A DNA stretch of 9,733 nt. It comes from Actinomycetes bacterium (lineage in GTDB: Bacteria; Actinomycetota; Actinomycetes; Actinomycetales; Cellulomonadaceae). The stretch covers positions 1-9,733 of the forward strand of contig JAEYNO010000349.1 of the NCBI GenBank assembly GCA_023412515.1, in the 5' to 3' direction. Positions 1 to 5,297 of this stretch are shown here, one piece after another; within the stretch, counting starts at the first letter, position 1, and each line of letters starts with the position of its first letter. The translations under genes and the position numbers were made by a program. Below the pieces are notes generated by a model that saw only the letters and a list, made by a program, of their open reading frames with translations, did not search any database and was not told the origin of the DNA.

Positions 1-115
1 GGTCCCCGCGGGGCGCGTGCTCGACCCGGCCCGGCCGCACCGGGGACCGCCGGCGCGCTGAGCAGCGCCCGCCCGCACGTCCCCGCCGGTCCGCCGGCCC
101 CACCCAGGAGCACCC
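1..115. other. Upstream region with inverted repeat and ribosome binding site
   Basis: No complete gene is visible here. Bases 1-8 (GGTCCCCG) are the exact reverse complement of bases 41-48 (CGGGGACC), which could form a hairpin. The palindrome CCCCGCGGGG lies at 4-13. In one frame an open stretch from base 2 ends in TGA at 59-61. It could be the tail of an upstream gene, but 19 residues are too few to judge. AGGAG at 106-110 is a well-placed Shine-Dalgarno sequence for the ATG at 116. Confidence 0.4.
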
Positions 116-1042
116 ATGCCCACGAACGACCCCCGTCCCTCCAAGGCGCAGCGCCGCGACGAGGCGCGCGCCAAGGCCCTCGCGATGCGTCAGGAGCAGG
201 AGCGCAAGGCCAAGCGCACCCGGCTCATCGCCATCGGCGGCCTCGTCACCGCCGTCGTCGTGCTCGGCGCGATCGTCTTCGGCATCGTCCGCCAGGGCCA
301 GGCCAACGCCGAGGCCTACGGCGACGTCGTCTACGCCGGCGGCACCGCCAACACGGTCGTGCCCGCGCTCGCCGACGTCGAGCGCCCCGACGCGGCCGAC
401 GACGCCGGCGGCGTGCCGGTCAGCTCCGAGGGCGTCGGCACGGCCGTGCCCGACGACGTCGAGGTCCAGGTCTACTTCGACTTCATGTGCCCCTACTGCG
501 GCATGTTCGACCGCGCGAACGGCGCCGAGCTCGAGCGTCTCGCCGAGGCCGGCGGCGTGACCGTCGTCTACAAGAACATCTCGTTCCTCGACGGCACGTC
601 GCGCGGCACGTTCTACTCGACGCGCGCCGCCAACGCGGCCGCCGTGGTCGCCGCGCAGGACCCCGAGCACTACGTCGACTTCGTCAGCGCGCTGTACACC
701 GAGGACAACCAGCCCGAGGAGAACACGAACGGCCTCAAGGACGCCGAGATCGCCGAGATCGCCCTGGGCGTCGGCGTCCCGCAGTCCGTGGTCGACCAGT
801 TCACGGCGACGGTCGACGGCTCCTACGAGGTCGCGACGTCCGACTCCGAGACCGAGTCGCGCGACGGCACGTGGCGCACGTACGCGCCGTTCGTGGCCGC
901 GACCACGCAGCAGGCGCAGACCGACCTCGGTGGCCTCGGCACGCCGACGATCCTCATCGACGGCAAGAAGTGGGAGGGCGACCTGTACACGACCGGTGCG
1001 CTCACCGACGCGATCAACCAGGCCGTCGCCGCCAAGGGCTGA
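116..1042 (+). CDS. Membrane-anchored DsbA-like thioredoxin-fold protein
   Basis: A 308-residue protein predicted to act as a thiol-disulfide oxidoreductase outside the membrane. Residues 1-35 are very rich in Lys, Arg, Glu and Gln and should be cytoplasmic. One hydrophobic segment at about 36-57 is the membrane anchor. A linker of about 55 residues leads to the thioredoxin-like domain from about 114. The active site is C125-P-Y-C128 in the context YFDFMCPYCGMF, and the cis-Pro motif is GTPTI (T276-P277) near the C-terminus. The region between is the helical insertion typical of DsbA/DSBA-like (Thioredoxin_4) proteins. The length fits actinobacterial anchored DsbA-family proteins. The ATG at 116 has AGGAG 5 bases upstream. 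The gene stands alone and ends at a strong hairpin. The family and redox motif are seen directly. The client proteins are unknown; cysteine-containing exported proteins are encoded farther along, but a link to them is only a guess. Confidence 0.9.
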   Translation: MPTNDPRPSKAQRRDEARAKALAMRQEQERKAKRTRLIAIGGLVTAVVVLGAIVFGIVRQGQANAEAYGDVVYAGGTANTVVPALADVERPDAADDAGGVPVSSEGVGTAVPDDVEVQVYFDFMCPYCGMFDRANGAELERLAEAGGVTVVYKNISFLDGTSRGTFYSTRAANAAAVVAAQDPEHYVDFVSALYTEDNQPEENTNGLKDAEIAEIALGVGVPQSVVDQFTATVDGSYEVATSDSETESRDGTWRTYAPFVAATTQQAQTDLGGLGTPTILIDGKKWEGDLYTTGALTDAINQAVAAKG

Positions 1043-1052
1043 CCGCCGCCGC

Positions 1053-1084
1053 GGGCGCTCGTCCCCTCGTCGGGGCGGGCGCCC
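1053..1084 (+). terminator. Hairpin terminator after the DsbA-like gene
   Basis: GGGCGCTCG (1053-1061) and CCCC (1063-1066) pair with GGGGCG (1072-1077), G1078 (wobble to T1059) and GCGCCC (1079-1084). This gives about 13 base pairs with a single T bulge at 1062 and a 5-base loop. There is no U-tract, which is common for actinobacterial terminators. It lies 10 bases after the stop codon and insulates the tRNA gene. Confidence 0.7.
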
Positions 1085-1101
1085 GCGCGCGTCACGGCCG
1101 G

Positions 1102-1107
1102 TACCCT
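1102..1107 (+). promoter_or_regulatory. Possible -10 box for tRNA-Thr
   Basis: TACCCT fits the actinobacterial TANNNT -10 pattern. It lies 9 bases before the mature tRNA 5' end. No convincing -35 hexamer is seen; that region overlaps the end of the terminator hairpin. Confidence 0.35.
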
Positions 1108-1116
1108 GGCCGCCTC

Positions 1117-1193
1117 GCCTCCTTAGCTCAGCTGGCCAGAGCACCTGTCTTGTAAACAGGGGGTCGTCGGTTCGAATCCGACAGGGGGCTCCA
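1117..1193 (+). tRNA. tRNA-Thr (anticodon TGT)
   Basis: All four arms can be folded by eye. The acceptor stem pairs GCCTCCT (1117-1123) with AGGGGGC (1183-1189), with one T-G wobble. The D stem is GCTC/GAGC, and the anticodon stem is CCTGT/ACAGG around the loop CTTGTAA. The T arm is GTCGG-TTCGAAT-CCGAC. The anticodon TGT is at 1151-1153 and reads ACA threonine codons. The discriminator base is T1190, and CCA is encoded at 1191-1193. The gene is a singleton between the DsbA-like gene and the convergent nuclease gene. Confidence 0.97.
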
Positions 1194-1213
1194 CCCGCCG
1201 ACGGGCCCCGCGC

Positions 1214-1975
1214 TCAGGCGCCGAGCGCCTCGCGCAGGTACGCCACGTCGTCGGCCTGACCCTCGGCGGGGGTCTCGACGACCACGTCGCAGCCCGCCTC
1301 GCGCACGACGTGCGCGATCAGCTCGGGCGGGATCGTGCCGTCCGCGAACGACGCGTGCCGGTCGCGGCTCGACCCGTGCGGGTCGCGCGACGAGTTGGCG
1401 TGCACGAGGTCGATGCGGCCCGTGATCGCGGTGAGCCGCTCGACGATCGTCTCGAGGTCCTCGCCCGCCGCCCAGGCGTGGCACGTGTCGAGGCACACGC
1501 CGACGTCGTAGCCGCCGATCGCGTCCCAGAGCATCGCCCACCGGTCGAGCGTGCGCGCGCACGCGTTCTCGCCGCCCGCGGTGTTCTCGACCAGCACGCG
1601 CACGGGGAACGTCGCGCGCTCGAACGTCTTGCGCCAGTTGTCGAAGCCGACCGCGACGTCGTCGCCGTCGCCCACGTGCCCGCCGTGCACGACGAGGCCG
1701 CGCGCGCCCAGGTCCGCGGCCGCCGCGGTGTGCTGCGCGATCATGTTCCGGCTCGGGATGCGGATGCGGTTGTTGGTCGACGCGACGTTCACGAGGTACG
1801 GCGCGTGCGCGTAGATCCCCAGGCCCGAGGCGACGAGCGCGTCCGCGTCGGGGCGGCGCACGGGCTTCTTCCAGCCCTGCGGGTCGGCCAGGAACACCTG
1901 CACGGCCTGCGCGCCGACGCGCTGCGCCTCCGCCACCGGGTCGTCCCCGCGCACGTGCGCGCCGATCAGCACCAC
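1214..1975 (-). CDS. nfo: Endonuclease IV (deoxyribonuclease IV, AP endonuclease)
   Basis: A 253-residue TIM-barrel metalloenzyme that cuts DNA 5' of abasic sites in base-excision repair. All nine metal ligands expected of the E. coli Nfo family can be placed: H57 (YAHAPY), H97 (VVHGGH), E130 (LVENTAGG), D163 and H166 (LDTCHA), H192 (DLVHANSS), D205 and H207 (SRDRHASF) and E234 (VVETPA). The protein is a little shorter than E. coli Nfo, as in many actinobacterial homologues. Translation starts at GTG 1975, with GGAGG five bases upstream; a second GTG follows immediately, so the true start may be one codon later. It ends 20 bases from the convergent tRNA gene, with no obvious terminator between. 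The upstream response regulator gene is co-oriented but separated by 111 bases and a hairpin, so nfo is probably transcribed independently. Confidence 0.93.
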   Translation of the reverse strand: MVLIGAHVRGDDPVAEAQRVGAQAVQVFLADPQGWKKPVRRPDADALVASGLGIYAHAPYLVNVASTNNRIRIPSRNMIAQHTAAAADLGARGLVVHGGHVGDGDDVAVGFDNWRKTFERATFPVRVLVENTAGGENACARTLDRWAMLWDAIGGYDVGVCLDTCHAWAAGEDLETIVERLTAITGRIDLVHANSSRDPHGSSRDRHASFADGTIPPELIAHVVREAGCDVVVETPAEGQADDVAYLREALGA

Positions 1976-2048
1976 GACGTCCTCCTCGAGTCCTCGACGA
2001 TGTGCCGCACCAGGCTCGCACGCCGCGGCGCGCGGCGCCGCCGGCGTT

Positions 2049-2074
2049 CCGCGGCAGGGACCGTGGTCCCGCGG
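2049..2074 (-). terminator. Hairpin between the response regulator and nfo
   Basis: GGGAC (2057-2061) pairs with GTCCC (2066-2070) around a 4-base loop. CCGC (2049-2052) can pair with GCGG (2071-2074), leaving a GGCA bulge. The hairpin lies 13 bases downstream of the response regulator stop, so it is most likely its terminator. The GGGACCGTGGTCCC core is also a near-perfect DNA palindrome, so an operator role cannot be excluded. Confidence 0.55.
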
Positions 2075-2086
2075 CGGGCACCGTGC

Positions 2087-2761
2087 TCAGAGGGCGGGGC
2101 CGGTCTCCTCGAGCAGCCGCAGCGCCGCGCTCACGCGCGGGTTGCGGGCGGGGTCGGTGTCGATGCCGAGGGTCGTGTAGACCGCGTAGACGTGGTTCTG
2201 CACCGACTTCTCGGTGATGCCGAGCTGGGCCGCGATCCCCGCGTTCGACAGGCCCTGCGCCAGCAGCCGCAGCACGGTGTACTGGCGCTGCGTGAGGCGC
2301 GCGACGCTCGACCCGGCCCGCGGCGCGACCCGCTCGAGCAGCGCCGGGTCCAGCACGGTCTCGCCCGCCGCCGCCGCGCGCACGGCGTGCAGCAGCGTCG
2401 CCTCGCTCGTCGTCGACGTCTTCGACAGGTAGCCCCAGCCGTGCGCGACGTCGCGCGGCAGGTCCAGCAGCAGGTCCATCGCGTCGTGCGCCGACAGCAG
2501 CAGGATGCCCAGCGACGGCTGCGAGCGGCGCAGCGTCACGCCGAGCGCGATGCCGTTGCCGTCGGGCAGGTCGATGTCGAGCACCACGACGTCCACGACG
2601 CCCGGCGACAGCACGGCGCGCGCCTCGACCGCGGAGCCGAGCGACGTGACGACCTCGAAGCCGCCGGCGTCGGCGAACGACCGCTCGAGCATCGAGCGGA
2701 ACAGCGGCTGGTCCTCGACGACCGCGACGCGCAGTCGTCGTGGCGGGGTGGCTGAAGTCAT
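2087..2761 (-). CDS. NarL/LuxR-type response regulator
   Basis: A 224-residue two-domain regulator. The receiver domain spans about residues 10-125 and carries the acidic pair E16-D17 (VVEDQPLF), the phospho-acceptor D62 (VVVLDIDLPDGNG), S90 in LLLSAHD and the conserved lysine K114 (YLSKTS). The C-terminal LuxR-type helix-turn-helix spans about 155-200, from LTQRQ through KSVQNHVYAVYTTLGI. When phosphorylated it should dimerise and bind inverted-repeat operators. The ATG at 2761 is chosen because it directly precedes the receiver fold. An in-frame GTG 18 bases upstream is possible, but neither has a clear Shine-Dalgarno sequence. The GATACT hexamer 7 bases before the ATG could make a leaderless transcript. 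The gene is divergent from the adjacent histidine kinase, so the two are probably partners sharing a 69-78-base promoter region. Confidence 0.9.
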   Translation of the reverse strand: MTSATPPRRLRVAVVEDQPLFRSMLERSFADAGGFEVVTSLGSAVEARAVLSPGVVDVVVLDIDLPDGNGIALGVTLRRSQPSLGILLLSAHDAMDLLLDLPRDVAHGWGYLSKTSTTSEATLLHAVRAAAAGETVLDPALLERVAPRAGSSVARLTQRQYTVLRLLAQGLSNAGIAAQLGITEKSVQNHVYAVYTTLGIDTDPARNPRVSAALRLLEETGPAL

Positions 2762-2830
2762 CGGGACAAGTATCGTCACGCAGGCGCGTCGACGCAGGCG
2801 GACGCGTCGCGGACGAGGGCGTCGGGTGGG
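2762..2830. promoter_or_regulatory. Divergent promoter region of the two-component pair
   Basis: Short intergenic region between the divergent response regulator and kinase starts. On the minus strand GATACT lies 7 bases before the regulator ATG and may be a -10 box. On the plus strand GGGTGGGG just before the kinase serves as a weak ribosome binding site. GACGCAGGCG (2791-2800) and the related CACGCAGGCG (2778-2787) form a short direct repeat about one helical turn apart, which could be an operator. I see no strong -35 elements. Confidence 0.35.
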
Positions 2831-4024
2831 GTGAAAAGCATGCAGGGCGCACAGGAGGACGTGCCCGCCGCTGTCCCGGGACGGGACGGCGACGAGGCCG
2901 CCGACCGGCGTGCCCTGCTGCGCGGCGCGGGGGTCGTCGCGCTCGGCTACGCGCTGGGCGCCGCGCTGCAGAGCGCGTGGATCTACTCGCAGCTGCTGCC
3001 GGAGTGGGGCGCGGTCGAGCTGTGGCGTCGGCTGGTGGCCAACGGCGTGGCCGTCGCAGGCCTGGTCGCGGCCCTCGTGGTGCTGCGCGTCCACGTCGCG
3101 TCGAAGGTCGCGACGGTCCTGCTGCGCGGCGTGCTGGCCGCCGCGTTCATGGGGGCCCTGCGCGTCGCCGCGCAGCTCGTGGTGGGCGTCTACCCGCTCC
3201 ACGACGTGCGGGCGCTGGGCGCCGAGGCGCTCACCGGCACCCTCATCGCGCTGATCTCGACGGCGATCGGCATGGCCTCGATGGTGTCGCTGCGGCGCTC
3301 GCGCGCCGCGACCCGCGCGGCCGAGCGCGAGGCGGTGAGCGTCGAGATGGCCGTGCGGGCGCTCGAGGACGAGGAGATCCGGGTGCGGCGCGCGGTCGCC
3401 GAGGGGCTGCACGGCACGCTGCAGCAGCGCCTGGTGCTGGTGGACGCGCGGCTCGACGCGGTGCAGGCCGCGACCGAGGGCACGCTGCCGGCGGCGACGG
3501 CCGACGTGCGCTGGGTGCGGTCGCAGCTCGCGGAGGCGCGCGACCTCGACGTCCGGCGCATGAGCCGGCTGCTGTACCCCGACCGGCTCGAGCTCGGTGT
3601 CGTGCCGGCCGTGCGGGCGCTGCTCGGGCGCCTGCCGGCGACGATCGCGACCAACCTGCAGGTCGGTGAGGACCTGCGGCACGTCGACGACCCGACGCGC
3701 GGCGGGCTGACGATCCCCGAGCGGCTGCTCGTGGTGCGGGTCGTCGAGGAGGCCGTGACGAACGCGCTCAAGCACGGTCCGCCGTCGCGCGTGGACGTGC
3801 GGATGGACGTCACGGACGGCGTGCTCGACGTCGTGGTCGCGAACGACGGCGGGTCGTTCGACGCGCCCGAGGAGCCCGACCCGACGACAGGCACGGCGCG
3901 GCTCGCGCAGCGGCTGCGGATCGCGGGCGGCTCGCTGCACGTCGGGCCGGGCCCCGGCGGCGGCGCGGTGGTCGACGCGCGCCTGCCGCTGGGCGTCCTG
4001 GCCGGCGAGGACCGCACGGACTGA
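2831..4024 (+). CDS. Sensor histidine kinase, HisKA_3/HPK7-like
   Basis: A 397-residue membrane kinase, probably the partner of the divergent NarL-type regulator. Four hydrophobic segments lie at about residues 30-53, 68-87, 94-120 and 133-154, with only short loops, so the sensor is essentially the membrane itself. The dimerisation helix contains RVRRAVAEGLHGTLQQRL, and H194 is the likely phosphorylated residue. The ATPase domain follows at about 295-388: N-box EEAVTNALKHG with N311, G1 box VANDGG with D339, and a Gly-rich stretch GPGPGGGAVV near the end. The residue after H194 is Gly where NarX-type kinases have Asp or Glu. Start choice is uncertain: GTG 2831 abuts its GGGTGGG, whereas ATG 2840 has GGGG at a better spacing and would remove three residues. 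The signal sensed is unknown. Confidence 0.87.
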   Translation: MKSMQGAQEDVPAAVPGRDGDEAADRRALLRGAGVVALGYALGAALQSAWIYSQLLPEWGAVELWRRLVANGVAVAGLVAALVVLRVHVASKVATVLLRGVLAAAFMGALRVAAQLVVGVYPLHDVRALGAEALTGTLIALISTAIGMASMVSLRRSRAATRAAEREAVSVEMAVRALEDEEIRVRRAVAEGLHGTLQQRLVLVDARLDAVQAATEGTLPAATADVRWVRSQLAEARDLDVRRMSRLLYPDRLELGVVPAVRALLGRLPATIATNLQVGEDLRHVDDPTRGGLTIPERLLVVRVVEEAVTNALKHGPPSRVDVRMDVTDGVLDVVVANDGGSFDAPEEPDPTTGTARLAQRLRIAGGSLHVGPGPGGGAVVDARLPLGVLAGEDRTD

Positions 4025-4096
4025 GCCCGTCGGGGCTGCCGTGACGCGGCCCGCAGACGCGGTCGCGACCGGCGCGGGAGAGTGACCCGCGCCACT

Positions 4097-4120
4097 CGTC
4101 CGGCCTAGGACGAAAGTCCC
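4097..4120. promoter_or_regulatory. Overlapping GTCC/GGAC inverted repeats, DosR-box-like
   Basis: Three half sites lie in a row: CGTCC (4097-4101), GGACG (4108-4112) and GTCC (4116-4119). On the minus strand the right pair reads GGGACTTTCGTCCT, close to the mycobacterial DosR core GGGACTWWAGTCCC with two differences. DosR is itself a NarL-family regulator, and such a regulator is encoded nearby. The site lies about 135 bases upstream of the only -10-like hexamer seen before the cassette. As RNA, the same bases form either of two exclusive hairpins. Confidence 0.35.
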
Positions 4121-4222
4121 TCTGACCTGCGGGTACGCGTCTCGAAGAAGGCGTTTTCCGCCGTGTTCGCGGGTGAAGAACTCGGGCATCTCCGACGACC
4201 CCCGGGAGTTTTCACCTAGGCC
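4102..4222 (+). ncRNA. Candidate structured RNA (multi-helix junction) in the cassette leader
   Basis: GGCCTA (4102-4107) pairs perfectly with TAGGCC (4217-4222), closing a 121-base domain; the match extends to 8 bp as GGCCTAGG/CCTAGGCC. Directly inside the 5' strand is GGAC-GAAA-GTCC (4108-4119), a hairpin with a GNRA tetraloop. GGCG-TTTTC-CGCC (4150-4162) forms a second hairpin. Directly inside the 3' strand is a long arm (4172-4216): GGTGAA/TTCACC, AACTC/GAGTT and GGG/CCC, with a one-base and a two-base bulge. Two arms abut the closing helix exactly, as in a junction RNA. The pairing is seen in the sequence; function, transcription and conservation are not. I do not recognise a known riboswitch class. 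Confidence 0.4.
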
Positions 4223-4299
4223 TGCGCCGGAGGGGTGAGCGGCCCGATCGATAGTGGAGAGGAACCCACCTGAACACCTGTCCAAGAAGAGGTCCTCCC

Positions 4300-4794
4300 G
4301 TGTCCACGTCCTCCAAGCGCGCCAACCGTCGCAAGCTCCTCGCCGTCGGTCTCGCCGTGCTCGGTGTCGCCGGCCTGTCGCTCGCGTCCGCGTCGCAGCT
4401 CAACGTCAACGGCACGTCCGCGTCGGTCGCGCAGGCCGGTACGGCCGCCGTCACGACCGCGGTCTGCCAGACCAGCACCGTCGCCGTCTCCTACGGTCTC
4501 GCGTCCGGCACGCCCGGCTCGCTGGGCACCGGCGCGCAGTTCGGCTTCGCGGCCGAGTCCGACGCGCTCACCCTCTCGTCGTTCGACGCCGCCTGCGGCG
4601 GCAAGACCGTCAAGGTCGCGCTCGGCTCCGCGTCCGGCACCCAGATCGGCGCCACCTACAGCGGCACCGTGCCCGCGTCCGGCGGCGCCGTGACGCTCAC
4701 GCTCAACGGCGGCACGCCCGCGTTCGGGTCGGCGCTGACGCCCGCGCAGATCGACAGCATCAGCAAGGTCGCCGTCACGGTGTACGGCGCCTGA
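4300..4794 (+). CDS. Small exported protein of the SipW cassette
   Basis: A 164-residue exported protein. The n-region is basic (K6, R7, R10-R11-K12), followed by a hydrophobic core at about 13-28 and ASA-S, giving a likely cleavage after A31. The mature part of about 133 residues is rich in Gly, Ala, Ser, Thr and Val with alternating polar and hydrophobic residues, suggesting beta structure. It has only two cysteines, C56 (AVCQTSTVAV) and C99 (DAACGGKTVKVAL), which could form a disulfide. GTG 4300 has AGAGG 7 bases upstream. The next gene, a SipW-type signal peptidase, begins 2 bases after the stop, so this protein is probably its substrate, by analogy with TasA and SipW in Bacillus. A pilin-like or matrix-fibre role is an inference. 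I cannot show sequence similarity to TasA itself. Confidence 0.8.
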   Translation: MSTSSKRANRRKLLAVGLAVLGVAGLSLASASQLNVNGTSASVAQAGTAAVTTAVCQTSTVAVSYGLASGTPGSLGTGAQFGFAAESDALTLSSFDAACGGKTVKVALGSASGTQIGATYSGTVPASGGAVTLTLNGGTPAFGSALTPAQIDSISKVAVTVYGA

Positions 4795-4796
4795 CC

Positions 4797-5297
4797 GTGC
4801 CCCGCGTCCAGCTCGCAGCACCCGCCGGGACCCGGCGGGTGCTGCGTGCTGCGCGGACGGCCGCCGGCTGGGTCGCGACCGCCGTCGCCGTGCTGCTGCT
4901 GTGGCCCACCAACCTCGGCGGCTGCACGTCGTTCACGCTCGTCTCCGGGCACTCGATGGAGCCCACCTACCGGACCGGTGACGTCGTGGTCGCGCGCTGC
5001 GGCGTGCCGCGGGTCGGCGACGTCGTCATCTACCGCCCCGCCGCGCTCGACGGCGCGCGCATCATCCACCGCGTCGTCGGCGGCGGCCCCGACGGGTGGC
5101 GGCTGCAGGGCGACAACAACGACGCGGCGGACCCGTTCACGCCGACGCAGGACGAGGTCGTCGGCGTCGAGGTCCTGCACGTCCCGCGCCTCGGGCTCGC
5201 CGTCGGCTGGGCCGCGACCCCGGGCGTGTGGGCCAGCGTGCTCGTCCTCGCGCTCGCGCTCGTCGTGTGGCCGTCCGCCCCCCGGGTGCGCACGTGA
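4797..5297 (+). CDS. Signal peptidase I, ER/SipW type (Ser/His dyad)
   Basis: A 166-residue membrane peptidase of the S26B type. The first membrane helix is at about 22-40. Box B is VSGHSMEPTYRTGDVVV with the nucleophile S53. Next comes VGDVVIYRP and then IIHRVV, where H91 takes the place of the general-base lysine of ordinary bacterial LepB. The RLQGDNNDAAD segment (about 102-112) matches the ER-type motif with its conserved Asp. A second hydrophobic helix lies at 145-159. These are the marks of SipW and eukaryotic or archaeal signal peptidases. GTG 4797 is chosen because it follows the previous TGA by 2 bases and yields a complete enzyme. There is no Shine-Dalgarno sequence, so translation is probably coupled. 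Its TGA overlaps the GTG of the next gene. It likely processes the exported proteins on either side. Confidence 0.9.
   Translation: MPRVQLAAPAGTRRVLRAARTAAGWVATAVAVLLLWPTNLGGCTSFTLVSGHSMEPTYRTGDVVVARCGVPRVGDVVIYRPAALDGARIIHRVVGGGPDGWRLQGDNNDAADPFTPTQDEVVGVEVLHVPRLGLAVGWAATPGVWASVLVLALALVVWPSAPRVRT

Larger units (their letters stand above)
4025..4299 (+). other. Noncoding leader region upstream of the SipW-type cassette
   Basis: 275 bases with no convincing gene. AGCCC-GTCG-GGGCT at 4024-4037 is a weak possible terminator for the kinase gene. From 4097 to 4222 several complementary segments nest or abut each other and are listed separately. GATAGT (4250-4255) resembles a -10 box, but nothing at the matching -35 position resembles TTGACA. 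AGAGG at 4288-4292 is a ribosome binding site 7 bases before GTG 4300. Whether transcription starts near 4260 or upstream of 4097 decides if the repeats act as RNA structure or as DNA operators. Confidence 0.6.

Noticed and set aside
1128..2852. Long minus-strand open frame of 574 residues overlapping the nuclease and regulator genes.
   Set aside because: Arg/Ala/Gly-rich out-of-frame shadow; the real proteins in the other frames have complete active sites.
4102..4222. Reading the leader as a c-di-GMP-I or other known riboswitch.
   Set aside because: A GNRA-capped arm inside a junction is reminiscent, but the conserved core bases and receptor I would expect are not seen, and arm sizes differ.
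4227..4255. A sigma70 promoter with -10 GATAGT just before the cassette.
   Set aside because: The hexamer 17 bases upstream is CCGGAG, with no likeness to TTGACA. A -10-only or alternative-sigma promoter remains possible but is not supported enough to list.
2087..4285. Very long minus-strand open frame that runs on from the response regulator across the kinase gene.
   Set aside because: Upstream of residue MTSATPPRR the translation is His/Arg/Gln/Ala-rich noise antisense to the kinase, with no domain; it is a high-GC artefact.
4254..4796. Extending the signal peptidase start upstream to ATG 4254.
   Set aside because: The added residues are out-of-frame Arg-rich translation of the first cassette gene; the peptidase is complete from GTG 4797.
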